Made by a program: the position numbers and the translations under genes. 64,000 nucleotides of DNA from Helichrysum umbraculigerum. Taxonomy: Eukaryota; Streptophyta; Magnoliopsida; Asterales; Asteraceae. The notes beneath the pieces are model-generated. The model did not search any database. It was not told the DNA's origin and worked only from the letters and a program-made list of their open reading frames with translations. The stretch lies in assembly GCA_949592205.1 (NCBI GenBank), contig CATIUR010000004.1:84047337-84111336 (forward strand), read 5' to 3'. Shown in pieces: positions 1-10,327 of this stretch; the first letter of the stretch is position 1, and every line of letters starts with the position of its first letter.

Positions 1-54
1 TGCAATGAGTTGAGCGATTTCAGTATCGCTGTACATGTGTCGTCGTGGAGGCAT
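1..54 (-). pseudogene. Start of gag of gypsy element A (cut by window edge)
   Basis: Read on the minus strand, an ATG at 54-52 opens a frame beginning MPPRRHMYSDTEIAQLIA that runs off the window. It parallels the gag start of element C at 25584 (MPPRRQITLSEAEIAGLIA), so it is the first 18 codons of a Ty3-gypsy gag. It lies downstream (on the minus strand) of the PBS and LTR of element A, as expected. Only this fragment can be judged; whether the full gag is intact is unknown. The alternative 68-aa plus-strand ORF over 45-251 has no retroelement or protein character. Confidence 0.75.
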
Positions 55-872
55 GTTCCTTCCATAGGAGAAAAGGAAAATGTGAGTTTTGGTGTAAGAG
101 TATGATTATCGTAGTTGTATATATAAAGATAATATATCACAACACAAATGACAATCAATGGAATAGAATAATAAAGGTTGTAATCATTGTACATGCGTGT
201 CCAAAGATTACAAGAGTTGAAATTTGTGATAAGTTTTCAAGAATTTTGTAATATCTTGGACCAATATTTGTCTGGATGAAAATGATGTTACTAGTAATGG
301 TAGGAAAGGATGTGAGATAAAGTTTTCTCAAAGGTGTATGATGATCCGGCGGAATAGGTTGTCAGCTCTAATGATCCTACGAAATAAGTAACGGAAGCCT
401 ATACAACGATAGCCTAAAGTATACCTATTCCCACTGTTAACTATAACGGTGAAATAATGCTGCATACCTTACGGTGAGAAAGTTGGCTGTACTATAACAG
501 GTGTGTTACCAAGTATCCTATGCCTATTATTATATATCACATATAATAATTCATAGTTTGTTCAGACAGGTATATACCATATATATTTATATATAGATAT
601 ATATCCACCTAGTTGTGTTTAGCATAGACAAGTATGAGTTCCGGTTCTCTCGTGGTCAGAGTCAACTATTGCATTCCTGTTAAACATGACCATTTCAGAT
701 CTCACATCATCTTCATTTAATTGTACATAGTTGATCAGGCTATGTTAAATTAAACTTGTATGATGTAATTTCTGAACCAATCATATCTAATAAGAAATAT
801 TGCCTAACGGTCATAGTCTAGGCCCACTACATGCAACCTAGTTCACTATAACCTTAGGCTCTGATACCAATC
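55..872 (-). other. Untranslated leader of gypsy element A, with PBS
   Basis: This stretch lies between the A LTR (ending at 873) and the A gag start. It contains, on the minus strand, the same leader words as elements C and F just after the PBS (a block around 790-856 equals the C block near 24476-24530). The primer-binding site complementary to initiator Met tRNA, TGGTATCAGAGCC, is at 869-857. No 164-aa ORF like that of element C is seen here, and the leader is about 300 nt shorter than that of C. Confidence 0.8.
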
Positions 873-1203
873 TGTCACACCCCCTAATTTGGGTTGCGGA
901 AGCGAATCGGGTCGGGAGGTGACTAATCAATAACCAAAGCACAAGATATATAGTAAACGACTCTAAATGAGAAGTTTTAGAAAATACATTGCAATACAGT
1001 ATATTACATAAGTTTTCAAAAGTAATAAGTCATAGAGATACATCATTAGTGAGTTCGCAAATTTATTCTAAAGATTTTAGTTACATAATCATAGTACAAA
1101 AGATAATGCCAGTAAAATCTTCATAAGTGTGTGTATGCATGCGACTCGTACTAGCTTAGCATATAAGTAGATCCTGCTGGGCATCCCTACTCAAGCTGCG
1201 TAC

Positions 1204-1706
1204 CTGAGAATGCATCACAAAAAATGTCAACTAAAAGGTTGGTGAATCTCACAGGTTTATAGTAAGTAATAGTTTTGAACACATCAAGTAGTAAAAGTAA
1301 GTAATGATTGCACATATGCAATAATTTCGATATACATTGCCATGAGCACCATAGTTGAAGCTTAACAGTAAGTAAGGGTACAATCAAGTACCTAGTAATT
1401 TCCCTCGTGAATGCTAATCCAAAAACATTCATATGAAACGAGTAAGAAGCGCCCATTTATACCTGTATGTTCGTGGTAGTGTGTGCTACCCTGGGCGGGG
1501 ATTGTCAGTCCCAAATGGATCCATCTACTTGTAATCGCGCTTAAGTCCTTAAATAACAACTTATGATAGGAGGCTTTCAGTGGATAAAAGTAAAACCCAT
1601 GCAATCGATATACCAGTAAATCAGTAAGTAAATCAAGTAAGTAAGTTCATGTGTTCGAGTAAAACAAGCAATGCATCTCCCCCAAAATAGTAAAACAGTG
1701 ACTCAT
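1204..1706 (-). other. Candidate LTR leader intron of A, donor mutated
   Basis: On the minus strand the acceptor TTCTCAG|GTAC ends at 1204, preceded by TTGAC as possible branch point. The donor position at 1706 reads CTCAG|ATGAGT where the related LTRs have CAG|GTGAGT, a single G-to-A change that would kill the donor. Compare the intact version in element C at 23683-24167. Confidence 0.5.
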
Positions 1707-2089
1707 CTGAGTCTAGTAGTATCAAGCAGTAAATCAAGCAATGAGGTTCTCCGAACCAGTAACCTCTAGCGTCCTAAACGCGTAAGGTTAAGTAAGTAAG
1801 CGGATATCATTAAGATTATCCATGCTAGTTGTCCACTCAACTAGTTAATGTCCATTAGTCTGTTATTTGTAATTGTTCGTATTTGTAGTCTGTCGTTGTG
1901 TAAATATGGCCCATTGGTGACGGTGTGTAATAACAATTCAAGTGTTATTATTATGTATTTCATTTCATTGTATATTTGTAAAGTATATTTGTCATATGTT
2001 TCCGAGTTATTCCAAATATTGTATTGACGTTAAATCAAGTATATTGTGATATTGTCTTGTTTGAAAAGTCGTTTACGCGAAGTTAGTGT

Positions 2090-2495
2090 TGAACACTATT
2101 CATGAGACAATAAGAATTGTCGGGAATTACTATTCATGAGACAATAGCACGTTACTATTTATGAGACAATAGCGATTATCGGGAATCACTATTCATGAGA
2201 CAATAGCAAGTTACTATTCATTAGACAATAGTGATTATCGGGAATCACTATTCATGAGACAATGGCAAGTTACTATTCATGAGACAATAGCGATTATTGG
2301 CCGGTTTCAAGTATGAAAGTGTTAGTTTTTGCAACAAAGATGCTACGACAATCGAGTTTTATACGACAATATTGATGCGACAATAGTGATGCGACAATAG
2401 GGTTTCGGTTACTGTTCGACAATCATGATTCCGACAATAGTGATGCGACAATGGATTCTCGGAACACTGTTCATGCGACAATGGTATTGTCGCAG
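2090..2495 (-). repeat. Array of ATTCATGAGACAATAG units in A LTR
   Basis: About a dozen imperfect copies of a unit built on CTATTCATGAGACAATAG and CGATTATCGGGAATC, degenerating to ATGCGACAATAG toward 2480. CTATT...AATAG arms flank a GTCTCATG core, so each unit can form a short hairpin. It is the A-family counterpart of the arrays in the other gypsy LTRs of the window. Confidence 0.75.
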
Positions 2496-2931
2496 GTCTG
2501 AGATTTCCTGTTTTTGTTTAAGCGTTCGTTTTTGTTGACTAGGTCAAACGTGTTCGGTTTGACCCGAAACTTTTAGGGAAGTCTTAAATATGTTAAATAA
2601 ACTTTAGAAAATTGTCGTTACATTTTATGGTTGACCCGAAGTGTCGGTTTTGTAAAATGACTAAAACAGTCCCTAAGTTTAATAGTTCCAGATTTTTTCT
2701 CGGTTTCGACTTGCGATTTCACCCGTTTCTACTCCAATTCAAGCCTAACCAAAAATCACACATGTTCTCCTAGATGTCTAGTTCATTTATGAACTTTATG
2801 ATACTTTTATATGTTCGTTTACTATTTTTAACAAAAATGGAAATGAACAGTGGTCGGATTAGGTCCAAGAACAGCTACAGCCCAAAGATTGAGCTCTACA
2901 CAAAAATACGTGAATTTCTGGAGATGGTCAA

Positions 2932-3513
2932 TGTTGGGACATAGATTGTGACAACAGATCTAGCTTGAAATAGGACTAGTGTAATTATTATTATGTTTGT
3001 ATATTGGTTTAGATTTGTAAATGAATATTTGTTTTGTTAGTGATATTCGTTAAACATATTGTTTTGCTAAGTTAGACGAATGTTAAATACGAAATAAATA
3101 AACAGACGTTTGATGCGAGGCGAGTCGAGATCTCAGGTCGCAGCGAGTTGAGCTGTGAGGTGAGTTCTGAATTCGCGAGGTATCAGTCTGGCGAGCCGAG
3201 CTCCGAGTTGGGCTTGGGCTGCGAGTTGGACCGAACTCGCAGGCCCATGCGAGCCGAGCCGGACAGAACTATTTAAACGATTTTCCTTAGAAAATCGTTA
3301 ACAACTTTTGCATATTCAAAACCTGCGAATTCAATAAACCAGAGAAAAACATAACCTAAGGCTAGGCTTTGACGATTCGTTGTTTAAAGCTAAGTCTAGT
3401 TAAAACGCAATACGAACATATTCGTTGTTAGTAAGATAACACCGTATTGAGGGATTCCGCACCTTAATACTACAGATAACGAAGTTATCGATCCTAAAAC
3501 TAGGGGACTTACA
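2932..3513 (+). mobile_element. Copia D 5' LTR
   Basis: Starts TGTTGGGACATAG and ends GGGGACTTACA; same length and apparently same sequence as 16562-17143. A TATA-like TATTTAAA lies at 3270-3277. The 150 bp directly upstream (3115-3260) are packed with GCGAGTCGAG, GCGAGTTGAG and GCGAGCCGAG words, so U3 probably holds a clustered binding site next to the core promoter. Confidence 0.95.
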
Positions 3514-3974
3514 TCTGGTATCAGAGCTTTCGGGCTAGATACGAGTGTGTTCGTGAGTTTTAGTTTATTGCGTTTTTGATTCGGGTCGTTTTTACGTGCA
3601 TTATTGCAATACTAACGATCAAAATCATTCTCTGGAAGTTTTAGGGTTAGTTTACAGTCGAATTTCTCAGTTTCGTTCGTAAAAATACCTTAAAATTCGT
3701 TTTTTCGGGTTTAACAGCCGTTTCGCGAGTCGAGATTAGGGTTCCAGCGTCGCCTGCGAACCGAGTTGAACTAGCGAGTCGAACTGAGGCTTGCAAGTCG
3801 AACCGAGATCTCTCGCGAATCGACATCACTTGCGAATCGACATCTTTTAGCAATCCGAACTGAGGCTTGCGAATCGACAAATTCTGCGAGTCGAGCTGAG
3901 ATTGCGAGTTGAGCTGAGTCTTGCGAGTTGAGATTTCTGAATTCGCTGAAACAGTTTAATTTTACGTTTTTAAG
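3514..3974 (+). other. Leader of D with motif cluster and candidate donor
   Basis: 461-nt leader ahead of gag. From about 3715 to 3940 it holds roughly ten copies of the degenerate word GCGAGTCGA / GCGAATCGA / GCGAGTTGA, often followed by ACTGAG or GCTGAG. TTC|GTGAGT at 3553 is a good 5' splice-site match and could feed a subgenomic RNA for the third gene (acceptor at 12738). No upstream ORF of note. Confidence 0.7.
3516..3527 (+). other. Primer-binding site of D (initiator Met tRNA)
   Basis: TGGTATCAGAGC begins two bases after the 5' LTR end, complementary to the 3' end of plant initiator Met tRNA, the usual primer for copia elements. Confidence 0.9.
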
Positions 3975-6791
3975 ATGTCTGACTTAAGTAGAATGATCGA
4001 AATGGACCACGAGGTGGGAAAGTCAAACGTTCCACCTAAGTTGTTAAGAATCGAGGATTACTACAATTGGAAGGACAGATTTGAATCTTACTGTAGATTC
4101 CATGATCTGTCTATCTGGATGTGTATCAAGAGTGGATACACCCCACCTACTCAAACTGTTCAAAATGCTACTGTAGTTCTTACCTATGCAAACATGAGTG
4201 ATCAAGAGAAGGAAGCGTACAGAAATGAGAATAAATCACATTCTTGCATAAAGATGTGTCTTCCTAAATCCCTTGCTCATCAACTCAAGTCTTTTCATAC
4301 TGCTAAAGCGCTCTGGGAAGCTTTAGAGAAAAGAGGTGAGGGAAGTCCACAGGTGAGAGCTGGCAAGAAGAGTCTTCTTAAAAAGCAGTTTACTATGTTT
4401 AAAGCTTTAAAAGGAGAAGATCTTGATGCCTATGTTACACGATTCTACCATCTGCTAAGTGAATTAGAATACCATGAAATTTTTGAAGAAGAAGTATCTA
4501 AAACCGACAAGTTCCTTGAGGGTTTGCCTTCTAAATGGGAAATGTATGGTGTTATGATTAAGGATAACGAAACTAGGTATTCTACTATGACCTTAGAGCA
4601 AGTCATTGACAAGCTGAAAGGTTATGATTTCTCCAAGAAGTCAAGAGATAGTGATTCTGATCAGGTTCAGAACCCTGGGCTGTATCATGGAAAGTCAAGT
4701 CTTTCGACTGCGTCATCGAGTTCGACCACTGCACTGTTAGTTGGTGATACTAATGAAAATGGAGAGATGATCACTGAAGATCTGTGCTTTATTTCCTCCT
4801 CTGGTGATGAGACAAAGGGAAAGAATTCTGAGAAGTCACCTCAAGAGCATCAGAAGATGCCGATGAGTGTGAAATCTGCTGAACAGCAACTGTCTGTTCT
4901 TGCTTCCTTTGTGGCATCATATGAGAACTACATAGAAGGAAAGATCAATGATCCTATTCTATTTGATGAGGATTATGAGCAGATAGATTCTGATTATCTT
5001 GAGGAACTGGAACTTCAAGATCAACTAGCGTTGATATCTAGAAAGGTGAAGAATTTCCTCAAGAAAACTGGTAGAAAGGTGTTGGGCAATAGATCAGGGT
5101 TTGATAAAACCAAGGTCAGATGCTTTAACTGTCAGGGTATTGGTCATTTTGCTAGAGAATGCCAAAGACCTAAAGTAGAAGCACAAGGAAAACAAGGTTC
5201 GGGAAGTACTCTTGCTTCCAAAGCCTTAGTGGTGAAGCAGTTGGATGGCTCGTATGATTGGCAAGCTCATTCTGAAGAAGCTTTGATGGCCGACATCGAA
5301 GAAACAACTACTGGATCAGTGTCCTACATGCCCACTGACATGGAACAGAGAGTAGAGGTGGCTGAGTCTGAAAAAAGGGCAAGTGATGATGATGTGCTAT
5401 ATATGGATTCAACTCCAGATATGAGTCCTGAAGAATTAGTGGCACGTATGGCTGAATTACAAACTGACAAGAAGAAGGTATGTTTAGATATTCTTAATCT
5501 TGCTGATGTTTGTTACTTAGTTACTGATTTACAGTCTCAGAATAGTGTCTTAACTGTGTCAAATAGTAATCTGTCATCACAATTAAATATGGATAAGGAA
5601 TCTTATAAGACTGTTAGATCTGAACTTGATCAAGCTATTATGGATGTTCGTAGATTAAGTGATGATAAACAGGTCTTAAAAGATAAAATTAAGTCTGATG
5701 CGTTGGATAGAACAAAACTTAGAGATACCATAAGTGAAAAATCTGTTGTCATAGATGGTCTCTATATGAATATCAAAGACTTAAATGAGACGATTGCTAG
5801 TAAGGATCAGGAAATAGTGAACCTTAACTTAAGGTTAATTGAGCAAAACCGTAAACTTGAGAATTATAGGACATCTCAAATGGATAAAATGTTAGATGCT
5901 CAACGTAGTGTAAAGGACAAGACTGGGTTAGGTTACAATGATGTATTCCCGCCTTTTAATGCCAATTACACTCCTATTCCTGAGGACTCTGAGATGACTG
6001 AAGTTAATCCTGAGATTTTAGTAGCTGATAAACCTGAACAGTCAGAGGCACAGAAAGATGTTATTAAGAACGTATCATTAGATAATAGCAAGGCTTCTCA
6101 GTTCACCAAAATACAGTTTGTATCGGGTGGAGTGATTAACGATGCTAAGACTGATGATAAAGTTGATAAGGAACAGCTTAAACCTTTAGTGCCTAAGACT
6201 CCGGATGAGAAAGCAAAAGTGAGTAAATCACGCAAGCAGATGTCATGTTTCAAGTGTCATCAAAAGGGACACGTGGCTTCGTGTTGTCCTAACAAAAAGA
6301 CTGAAGCACCACATAAGCTTGTGATTGAGGAACAGACACAGACCGACTCTAGTATGACTGTAGACGGGTTAGATACCAAACCTAAGTTAGGTAATAAACC
6401 TGTTAACATTCTTAAAAGAAATGGTAAGCATAGTGTCTCCCCACCTAAACCTAAACGGCCATATACTCAAAGTGATAATTCTGTCTATAAGCCTAGGGAT
6501 GTGACACCGTCGAGGTTTAGAACTCCAAGTAGAGGCCATAGTCATTATGAAAGTGGCACTACTTCGCGATCACATGAGTTTAATTATAATTATCATAATA
6601 GAGCTCATACTTTTGTGCCTAAGAGGTTCTCCTCAAATTCACCTCTTAAGGCTGATCGTCCACAAACTCAAGCTACTTCGAAAGTAACCAAAGCTCCTGA
6701 TGGGAAGAATGGTTATTTTAAAGAGCTTAAGTTTGTTGATGATAAGGGACAAACCAAGACCGTAATGGCTTGGGTCCCTCTTGATAACTGA
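3975..6791 (+). CDS. gag: Copia D Gag (938 aa)
   Basis: Capsid/nucleocapsid polyprotein of copia element D, intact. Residues about 20-220 match the copia Gag core (UBN2-type): an RIEDYYNWKDRFESYC segment early, then LWEALEKRGEG and the FLEGLPSKWEM segment. A CX2CX4HX4C zinc knuckle is at C383, C386, H391, C396. A long polar and probably coiled-coil stretch (about 495-655) separates it from a second knuckle at C758, C761, H766, C771. The C-terminus is basic and Pro/Ser-rich. At 938 aa it is far longer than the 300-400 aa typical of copia Gag, and two widely separated knuckles are unusual. The start ATG at 3975 follows the leader. It ends 11 nt inside pol, which lies in the +1 frame. Acts in virus-like particle assembly and RNA packaging. 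Confidence 0.93.
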   Translation: MSDLSRMIEMDHEVGKSNVPPKLLRIEDYYNWKDRFESYCRFHDLSIWMCIKSGYTPPTQTVQNATVVLTYANMSDQEKEAYRNENKSHSCIKMCLPKSLAHQLKSFHTAKALWEALEKRGEGSPQVRAGKKSLLKKQFTMFKALKGEDLDAYVTRFYHLLSELEYHEIFEEEVSKTDKFLEGLPSKWEMYGVMIKDNETRYSTMTLEQVIDKLKGYDFSKKSRDSDSDQVQNPGLYHGKSSLSTASSSSTTALLVGDTNENGEMITEDLCFISSSGDETKGKNSEKSPQEHQKMPMSVKSAEQQLSVLASFVASYENYIEGKINDPILFDEDYEQIDSDYLEELELQDQLALISRKVKNFLKKTGRKVLGNRSGFDKTKVRCFNCQGIGHFARECQRPKVEAQGKQGSGSTLASKALVVKQLDGSYDWQAHSEEALMADIEETTTGSVSYMPTDMEQRVEVAESEKRASDDDVLYMDSTPDMSPEELVARMAELQTDKKKVCLDILNLADVCYLVTDLQSQNSVLTVSNSNLSSQLNMDKESYKTVRSELDQAIMDVRRLSDDKQVLKDKIKSDALDRTKLRDTISEKSVVIDGLYMNIKDLNETIASKDQEIVNLNLRLIEQNRKLENYRTSQMDKMLDAQRSVKDKTGLGYNDVFPPFNANYTPIPEDSEMTEVNPEILVADKPEQSEAQKDVIKNVSLDNSKASQFTKIQFVSGGVINDAKTDDKVDKEQLKPLVPKTPDEKAKVSKSRKQMSCFKCHQKGHVASCCPNKKTEAPHKLVIEEQTQTDSSMTVDGLDTKPKLGNKPVNILKRNGKHSVSPPKPKRPYTQSDNSVYKPRDVTPSRFRTPSRGHSHYESGTTSRSHEFNYNYHNRAHTFVPKRFSSNSPLKADRPQTQATSKVTKAPDGKNGYFKELKFVDDKGQTKTVMAWVPLDN

Positions 6792-9700
6792 TCGTGTTTT
6801 GTGTTATGTGCAGGAGCATGCTGTGAACAAGGACAGTTGGTGGTATGTAGACAGTGGATGCTCGAGGCACATGACCGGTGAAAGAAGTCTACTGAAGGAC
6901 TTCAAGGATAGTCTCAAGCAAAAAGTAAATTTTGCAGGAGATAAAGGAGGAATAATTTCGGGAAAAGGAAAAGTTTCAAATGGAACTTTGACTCTTGAGG
7001 ATGTGAACTATGTTGAAGAACTTACACACAACCTAGTGAGTGTTTCCCAAGTCTGTGATAAAGGTCATCCAGTTTATTTCAATGAAAAGGAGGCCTTAGT
7101 CCTGAAGCCAGGTTTTAAAATTCCTGATGAATGGATATTGATGAGGGCGCCAAGGAAGAAGGACATCTATGCTATCAACATGGGTGTTCCTAACTCTTCA
7201 ATGGTGTCTACATGTTTATTGTCCAAGGCTTCGGAAACAGATGCTCTGTTATGGCATAGGAGAATGGCACATCTAAACTGGAGAAAGATGAATTATATAA
7301 CCAAAAATGGTTTGGTTCTAGGTGTACCACAAAAACGTTTCGAGTCTGAGGATAAGTGTGTTCCTTGCATGAAAGGAAAGCAGCACAAGAAACCACACAG
7401 ACCTAAGACTGAAAACTCTATCTCCTCGCCATTTGAATTGCTACATATGGATCTCTTCGGCCCTATAAGCAAGAGAAGTCTAGGTGGCAAATGGTACTGT
7501 TTGGTTGTCACAGATGACTATTCTAGATTCTCATGGGTATTCTTTTTGGGATCAAAGGATGAGACTCCTGGAATTCTAATTGAGTTCTTTGATCTAGTAG
7601 AGAATGTCTATAAAAAGAGAGTTAAGCGTATTCGTAGTGACAATGGAACAGAATTTAAGAATTCAACGTTGAATATCTATTGCTTAAGCAAAGGGATATT
7701 ACATCAATTCAGTGCACCTTATGAACCTCAACAGAATGGTGTTGCTGAAAGGAAGAATAGAACGTTGATTGAAGCTGCTAGAACAATGCTTGCTGATTCA
7801 AAGCTTCCGGTCATCTTTTGGGCAGAAGCAGTGAATACAGCATGTTATGTTCTTAATAGAGTTCTTACGGTTAAGAGACATAACAAGACTTGTTATGAGC
7901 TTTTGAACAATAAGAAACCTAACTTAAAAGGGTTTGAACCCTTTGGAGTTTCATGCACCATATTAAAGACTGGACATCAAGCAAAATTTGGTGAGAAGGC
8001 TGACGAAGGATTTTTCCTAGGTTATATGCCCAATTCGCCAAATAAGAGAGTCTTTAATAAAGTCACAGGACGTTTGGAGGTAGTTTATAATATTGAGGTT
8101 ACAAGCTATTCACCGGATGTTCATAAGGGCTTAGATTGGCAATTTGATTATTCTGATCTTTTTGCATCATTTAAAGTTCCTATTAGTGACTATGTCAGTG
8201 ATTCAGAGATAGCTGAACATTTAGTGTTTGAAGATGAGAATATTGGTCCCGCTTCAACATCGAGTGTTAAGCAGTCTGGAATCAAGACTACTGTTGACTC
8301 AGATAAAGCTTCCACAAGTGAGTCACAAAAACCTTCAGAGGATAAGTCTCTAGAAACAGAAGATCTTGATGATCTTCATACAAAGTTTGATGACATACTT
8401 ACTCCTTTGAAACATCTAAGAATATCTTCAGCACGTACGGAAGATGTACCTGAATTGGAAGAAATTGGTACTAATTTGGAAGATGAGATACCAGTTGAGC
8501 CAGTTACTACAACTAGAACGAGTAAGGATCATCCAGTTGAAAACATCATCGGTGATATTAATACTCCGGTTCAAACTAGGCATCAATCCAGAACTAATAC
8601 GTCTGAGAATTCTGAATACCAAAGCTTGTATACTGCAATGAAAGAGACAGGGATTCCTAATCAATGTCTATATTCATGCTTTATCTCACAAGTCGAGCCT
8701 AAAAATGTTCAAATGGCTTTAAAAGAAAACTCGTGGGTAGAAGCAATGCAAGAAGAACTATCTCAGTTCTCTAAATTACAAGTATGGGAGTTGGTTGACC
8801 TACCAAAGGGAGAATATCCAATTGGAACTAGATGGGTATTTAAGTGTAAGAGAGATGATAAAGGTATCGTTACTCGCAATAAAGCTCGTCTAGTGGTTCA
8901 AGGTTTTAATCAACAAGAAGGTATTGATTACAATGAAGTGTTTGCACCAGTTGCTAGGCTAGAAGCAATTAGAGTATTCTTAGCATTCGCATCATATTAT
9001 GGTATAACAGTGTATCAGTTGGATGTTAAGAGTGCCTTTTTGTATGGCAAAGTGGAAGAATTGGTGTATGTTTCACAACCGCCAGGGTTTGCTAATCCTG
9101 AGTATCCAGATAGAGTATATCGTTTGAATAAGGCTCTATATGGATTACATCAAGCACCTAGGGCATGGTATGGAACACTATCAACGTATCTACTTGAGAA
9201 TGGATTTACAAGAGGATCAATTGATAGTACACTATTTGTGAAGTGGAAAAAGAAAGACTTTCTTCTTGTACAAGTGTATGTTGATGACATTATCTTTGGA
9301 TCGTCTGATGAAAAGATGTGTCAAGAATTTGAGAAAGTCATGAGAAAAAGGTTTGAAATGTCTGCAATGGGAGAGTTGAATTTCTTCTTAGGATTACAAG
9401 TTGATCAAAAGAAGGATGGATTCTTTATTCATCAATCTAAATATACATATGAGCTATTAGAACGTTTCAAGATGGATGAAAGTAAGGTCTACAATACTCC
9501 AATTCCAGTCAATCATGGATTAGGTCCAGATACATCGAGTGATAGCGATGTGGATCCAACTCTTTATAGAGCCATGATCGGATCACTAATGTATCTAACA
9601 GCCTCTAGGCCTGACATAATGTTTGCTGTTTGTTTATGCGCAAGATATCAGGCTAATCCGAAAGAGTCACACATGCAAGCTGTTAAACGAATCTTTCGTT

Positions 9701-10224
9701 ACCTCAAAGGGAAACCTAAGCTGGGTCTTTGGTATCCGATTGATGGAGACTTAGATCTCGTAGCTTATACTGATTCGGATTATGGAGGATGCAATCAGAA
9801 TAGGAAATCTACGACCGGAGGATGTCAATTCCTAGGAGGTAGATTAGTATCCTGGCAGTGCAAGAAGCAAACCTCGGTAGCCATTTCTACATGTGAAGCT
9901 GAGTATGTTGCAGCTGGCAGCTGTTGCTCGCAAGTTCTTTGGATTCAACAGCAACTGCGGGATTACGGGTTAAATATAACCAATACTCCTATGATGATTG
10001 ATAACGAATCTACTATGTCGATCACCAATAATCCAGTAAAGCACAGTAAAACTAAGCATATTGATATTCGACATCATTTTATTAGAGATTGTGCTGAAAA
10101 GAAATTGATAAAGTTAGTTAAGGTTCCATCATTGGATAACTTAGCAGACTTATACACAAAGGCGTTCGACAGAGCAAGATTTGAGACGTTGGTTCAACTA
10201 AACGGAATGAGAAATCCAGAGTGA
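6781..10224 (+). CDS. pol: Copia D Pol: PR-IN-RT-RNaseH (about 1147 aa)
   Basis: One uninterrupted frame with all copia Pol domains in copia order. Protease DSG at about residues 24-26. GAG-pre-integrase HHCC region (HRRMAHLN ... CVPCMKGK). Integrase core with D (LLHMDLFGP), D (RSDNGTEF) and E (PQQNGVAERKNRT). RT with LDVKSAFLYG and the YVDD active site at about 833-836. RNase H with AYTDSDYGG, STCEAEYVA and the C-terminal KHIDIRHHFIRD. No stop or frameshift seen. The frame is open from 6766 and has no convincing own ATG before the protease; it overlaps gag by 11 nt in the +1 frame, so it is probably made as Gag-Pol by frameshift at the gag UGA. The given start is the first possible codon after the overlap begins, not a proven start. 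Confidence 0.93.
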   Translation: MITDRVLCYVQEHAVNKDSWWYVDSGCSRHMTGERSLLKDFKDSLKQKVNFAGDKGGIISGKGKVSNGTLTLEDVNYVEELTHNLVSVSQVCDKGHPVYFNEKEALVLKPGFKIPDEWILMRAPRKKDIYAINMGVPNSSMVSTCLLSKASETDALLWHRRMAHLNWRKMNYITKNGLVLGVPQKRFESEDKCVPCMKGKQHKKPHRPKTENSISSPFELLHMDLFGPISKRSLGGKWYCLVVTDDYSRFSWVFFLGSKDETPGILIEFFDLVENVYKKRVKRIRSDNGTEFKNSTLNIYCLSKGILHQFSAPYEPQQNGVAERKNRTLIEAARTMLADSKLPVIFWAEAVNTACYVLNRVLTVKRHNKTCYELLNNKKPNLKGFEPFGVSCTILKTGHQAKFGEKADEGFFLGYMPNSPNKRVFNKVTGRLEVVYNIEVTSYSPDVHKGLDWQFDYSDLFASFKVPISDYVSDSEIAEHLVFEDENIGPASTSSVKQSGIKTTVDSDKASTSESQKPSEDKSLETEDLDDLHTKFDDILTPLKHLRISSARTEDVPELEEIGTNLEDEIPVEPVTTTRTSKDHPVENIIGDINTPVQTRHQSRTNTSENSEYQSLYTAMKETGIPNQCLYSCFISQVEPKNVQMALKENSWVEAMQEELSQFSKLQVWELVDLPKGEYPIGTRWVFKCKRDDKGIVTRNKARLVVQGFNQQEGIDYNEVFAPVARLEAIRVFLAFASYYGITVYQLDVKSAFLYGKVEELVYVSQPPGFANPEYPDRVYRLNKALYGLHQAPRAWYGTLSTYLLENGFTRGSIDSTLFVKWKKKDFLLVQVYVDDIIFGSSDEKMCQEFEKVMRKRFEMSAMGELNFFLGLQVDQKKDGFFIHQSKYTYELLERFKMDESKVYNTPIPVNHGLGPDTSSDSDVDPTLYRAMIGSLMYLTASRPDIMFAVCLCARYQANPKESHMQAVKRIFRYLKGKPKLGLWYPIDGDLDLVAYTDSDYGGCNQNRKSTTGGCQFLGGRLVSWQCKKQTSVAISTCEAEYVAAGSCCSQVLWIQQQLRDYGLNITNTPMMIDNESTMSITNNPVKHSKTKHIDIRHHFIRDCAEKKLIKLVKVPSLDNLADLYTKAFDRARFETLVQLNGMRNPE

Positions 10225-10273
10225 TTAGTCTTCCAAGGGTATTCTTGTAATAGTTAGTATTTATGTGTTTATT

Positions 10274-10276
<3 letters not shown>

Positions 10277-10324
<48 letters not shown>
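10277..10324 (+). repeat. A48 homopolymer just after pol
   Basis: Forty-eight consecutive A residues begin 53 nt after the pol stop codon. No AATAAA is visible upstream. It may be a slippage-prone tract or the fossil of a reverse-transcribed poly(A) tail marking where the third-gene module was joined to gag-pol. It produces a spurious poly-Phe minus-strand ORF. Confidence 0.9.

Positions 10325-10327
<3 letters not shown>

Larger units (their letters stand above)
873..2931 (-). mobile_element. Gypsy A 5' LTR, part 1 (split by copia D)
   Basis: Minus-strand LTR of a Ty3-gypsy element. Its 3' terminus is the TGTCACACCCCC at 873, next to the PBS. The other end is TGTGACACCCGG at 18568. The LTR is interrupted by copia D, whose GTCAA target duplication (2927-2931 and 17144-17148) joins the halves. 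The restored LTR would be about 3.5 kb, longer than the 2.4-2.7 kb of its relatives here. It holds the shared words CACCAATGGGCC (near 1910) and ACCTGTGAGATTCACCA (near 1245). Confidence 0.85.

Noticed and set aside
45..251. 68-aa plus-strand ORF at the window start
   Set aside because: It overlaps the minus-strand gag start and leader of gypsy A and has no protein-like features.
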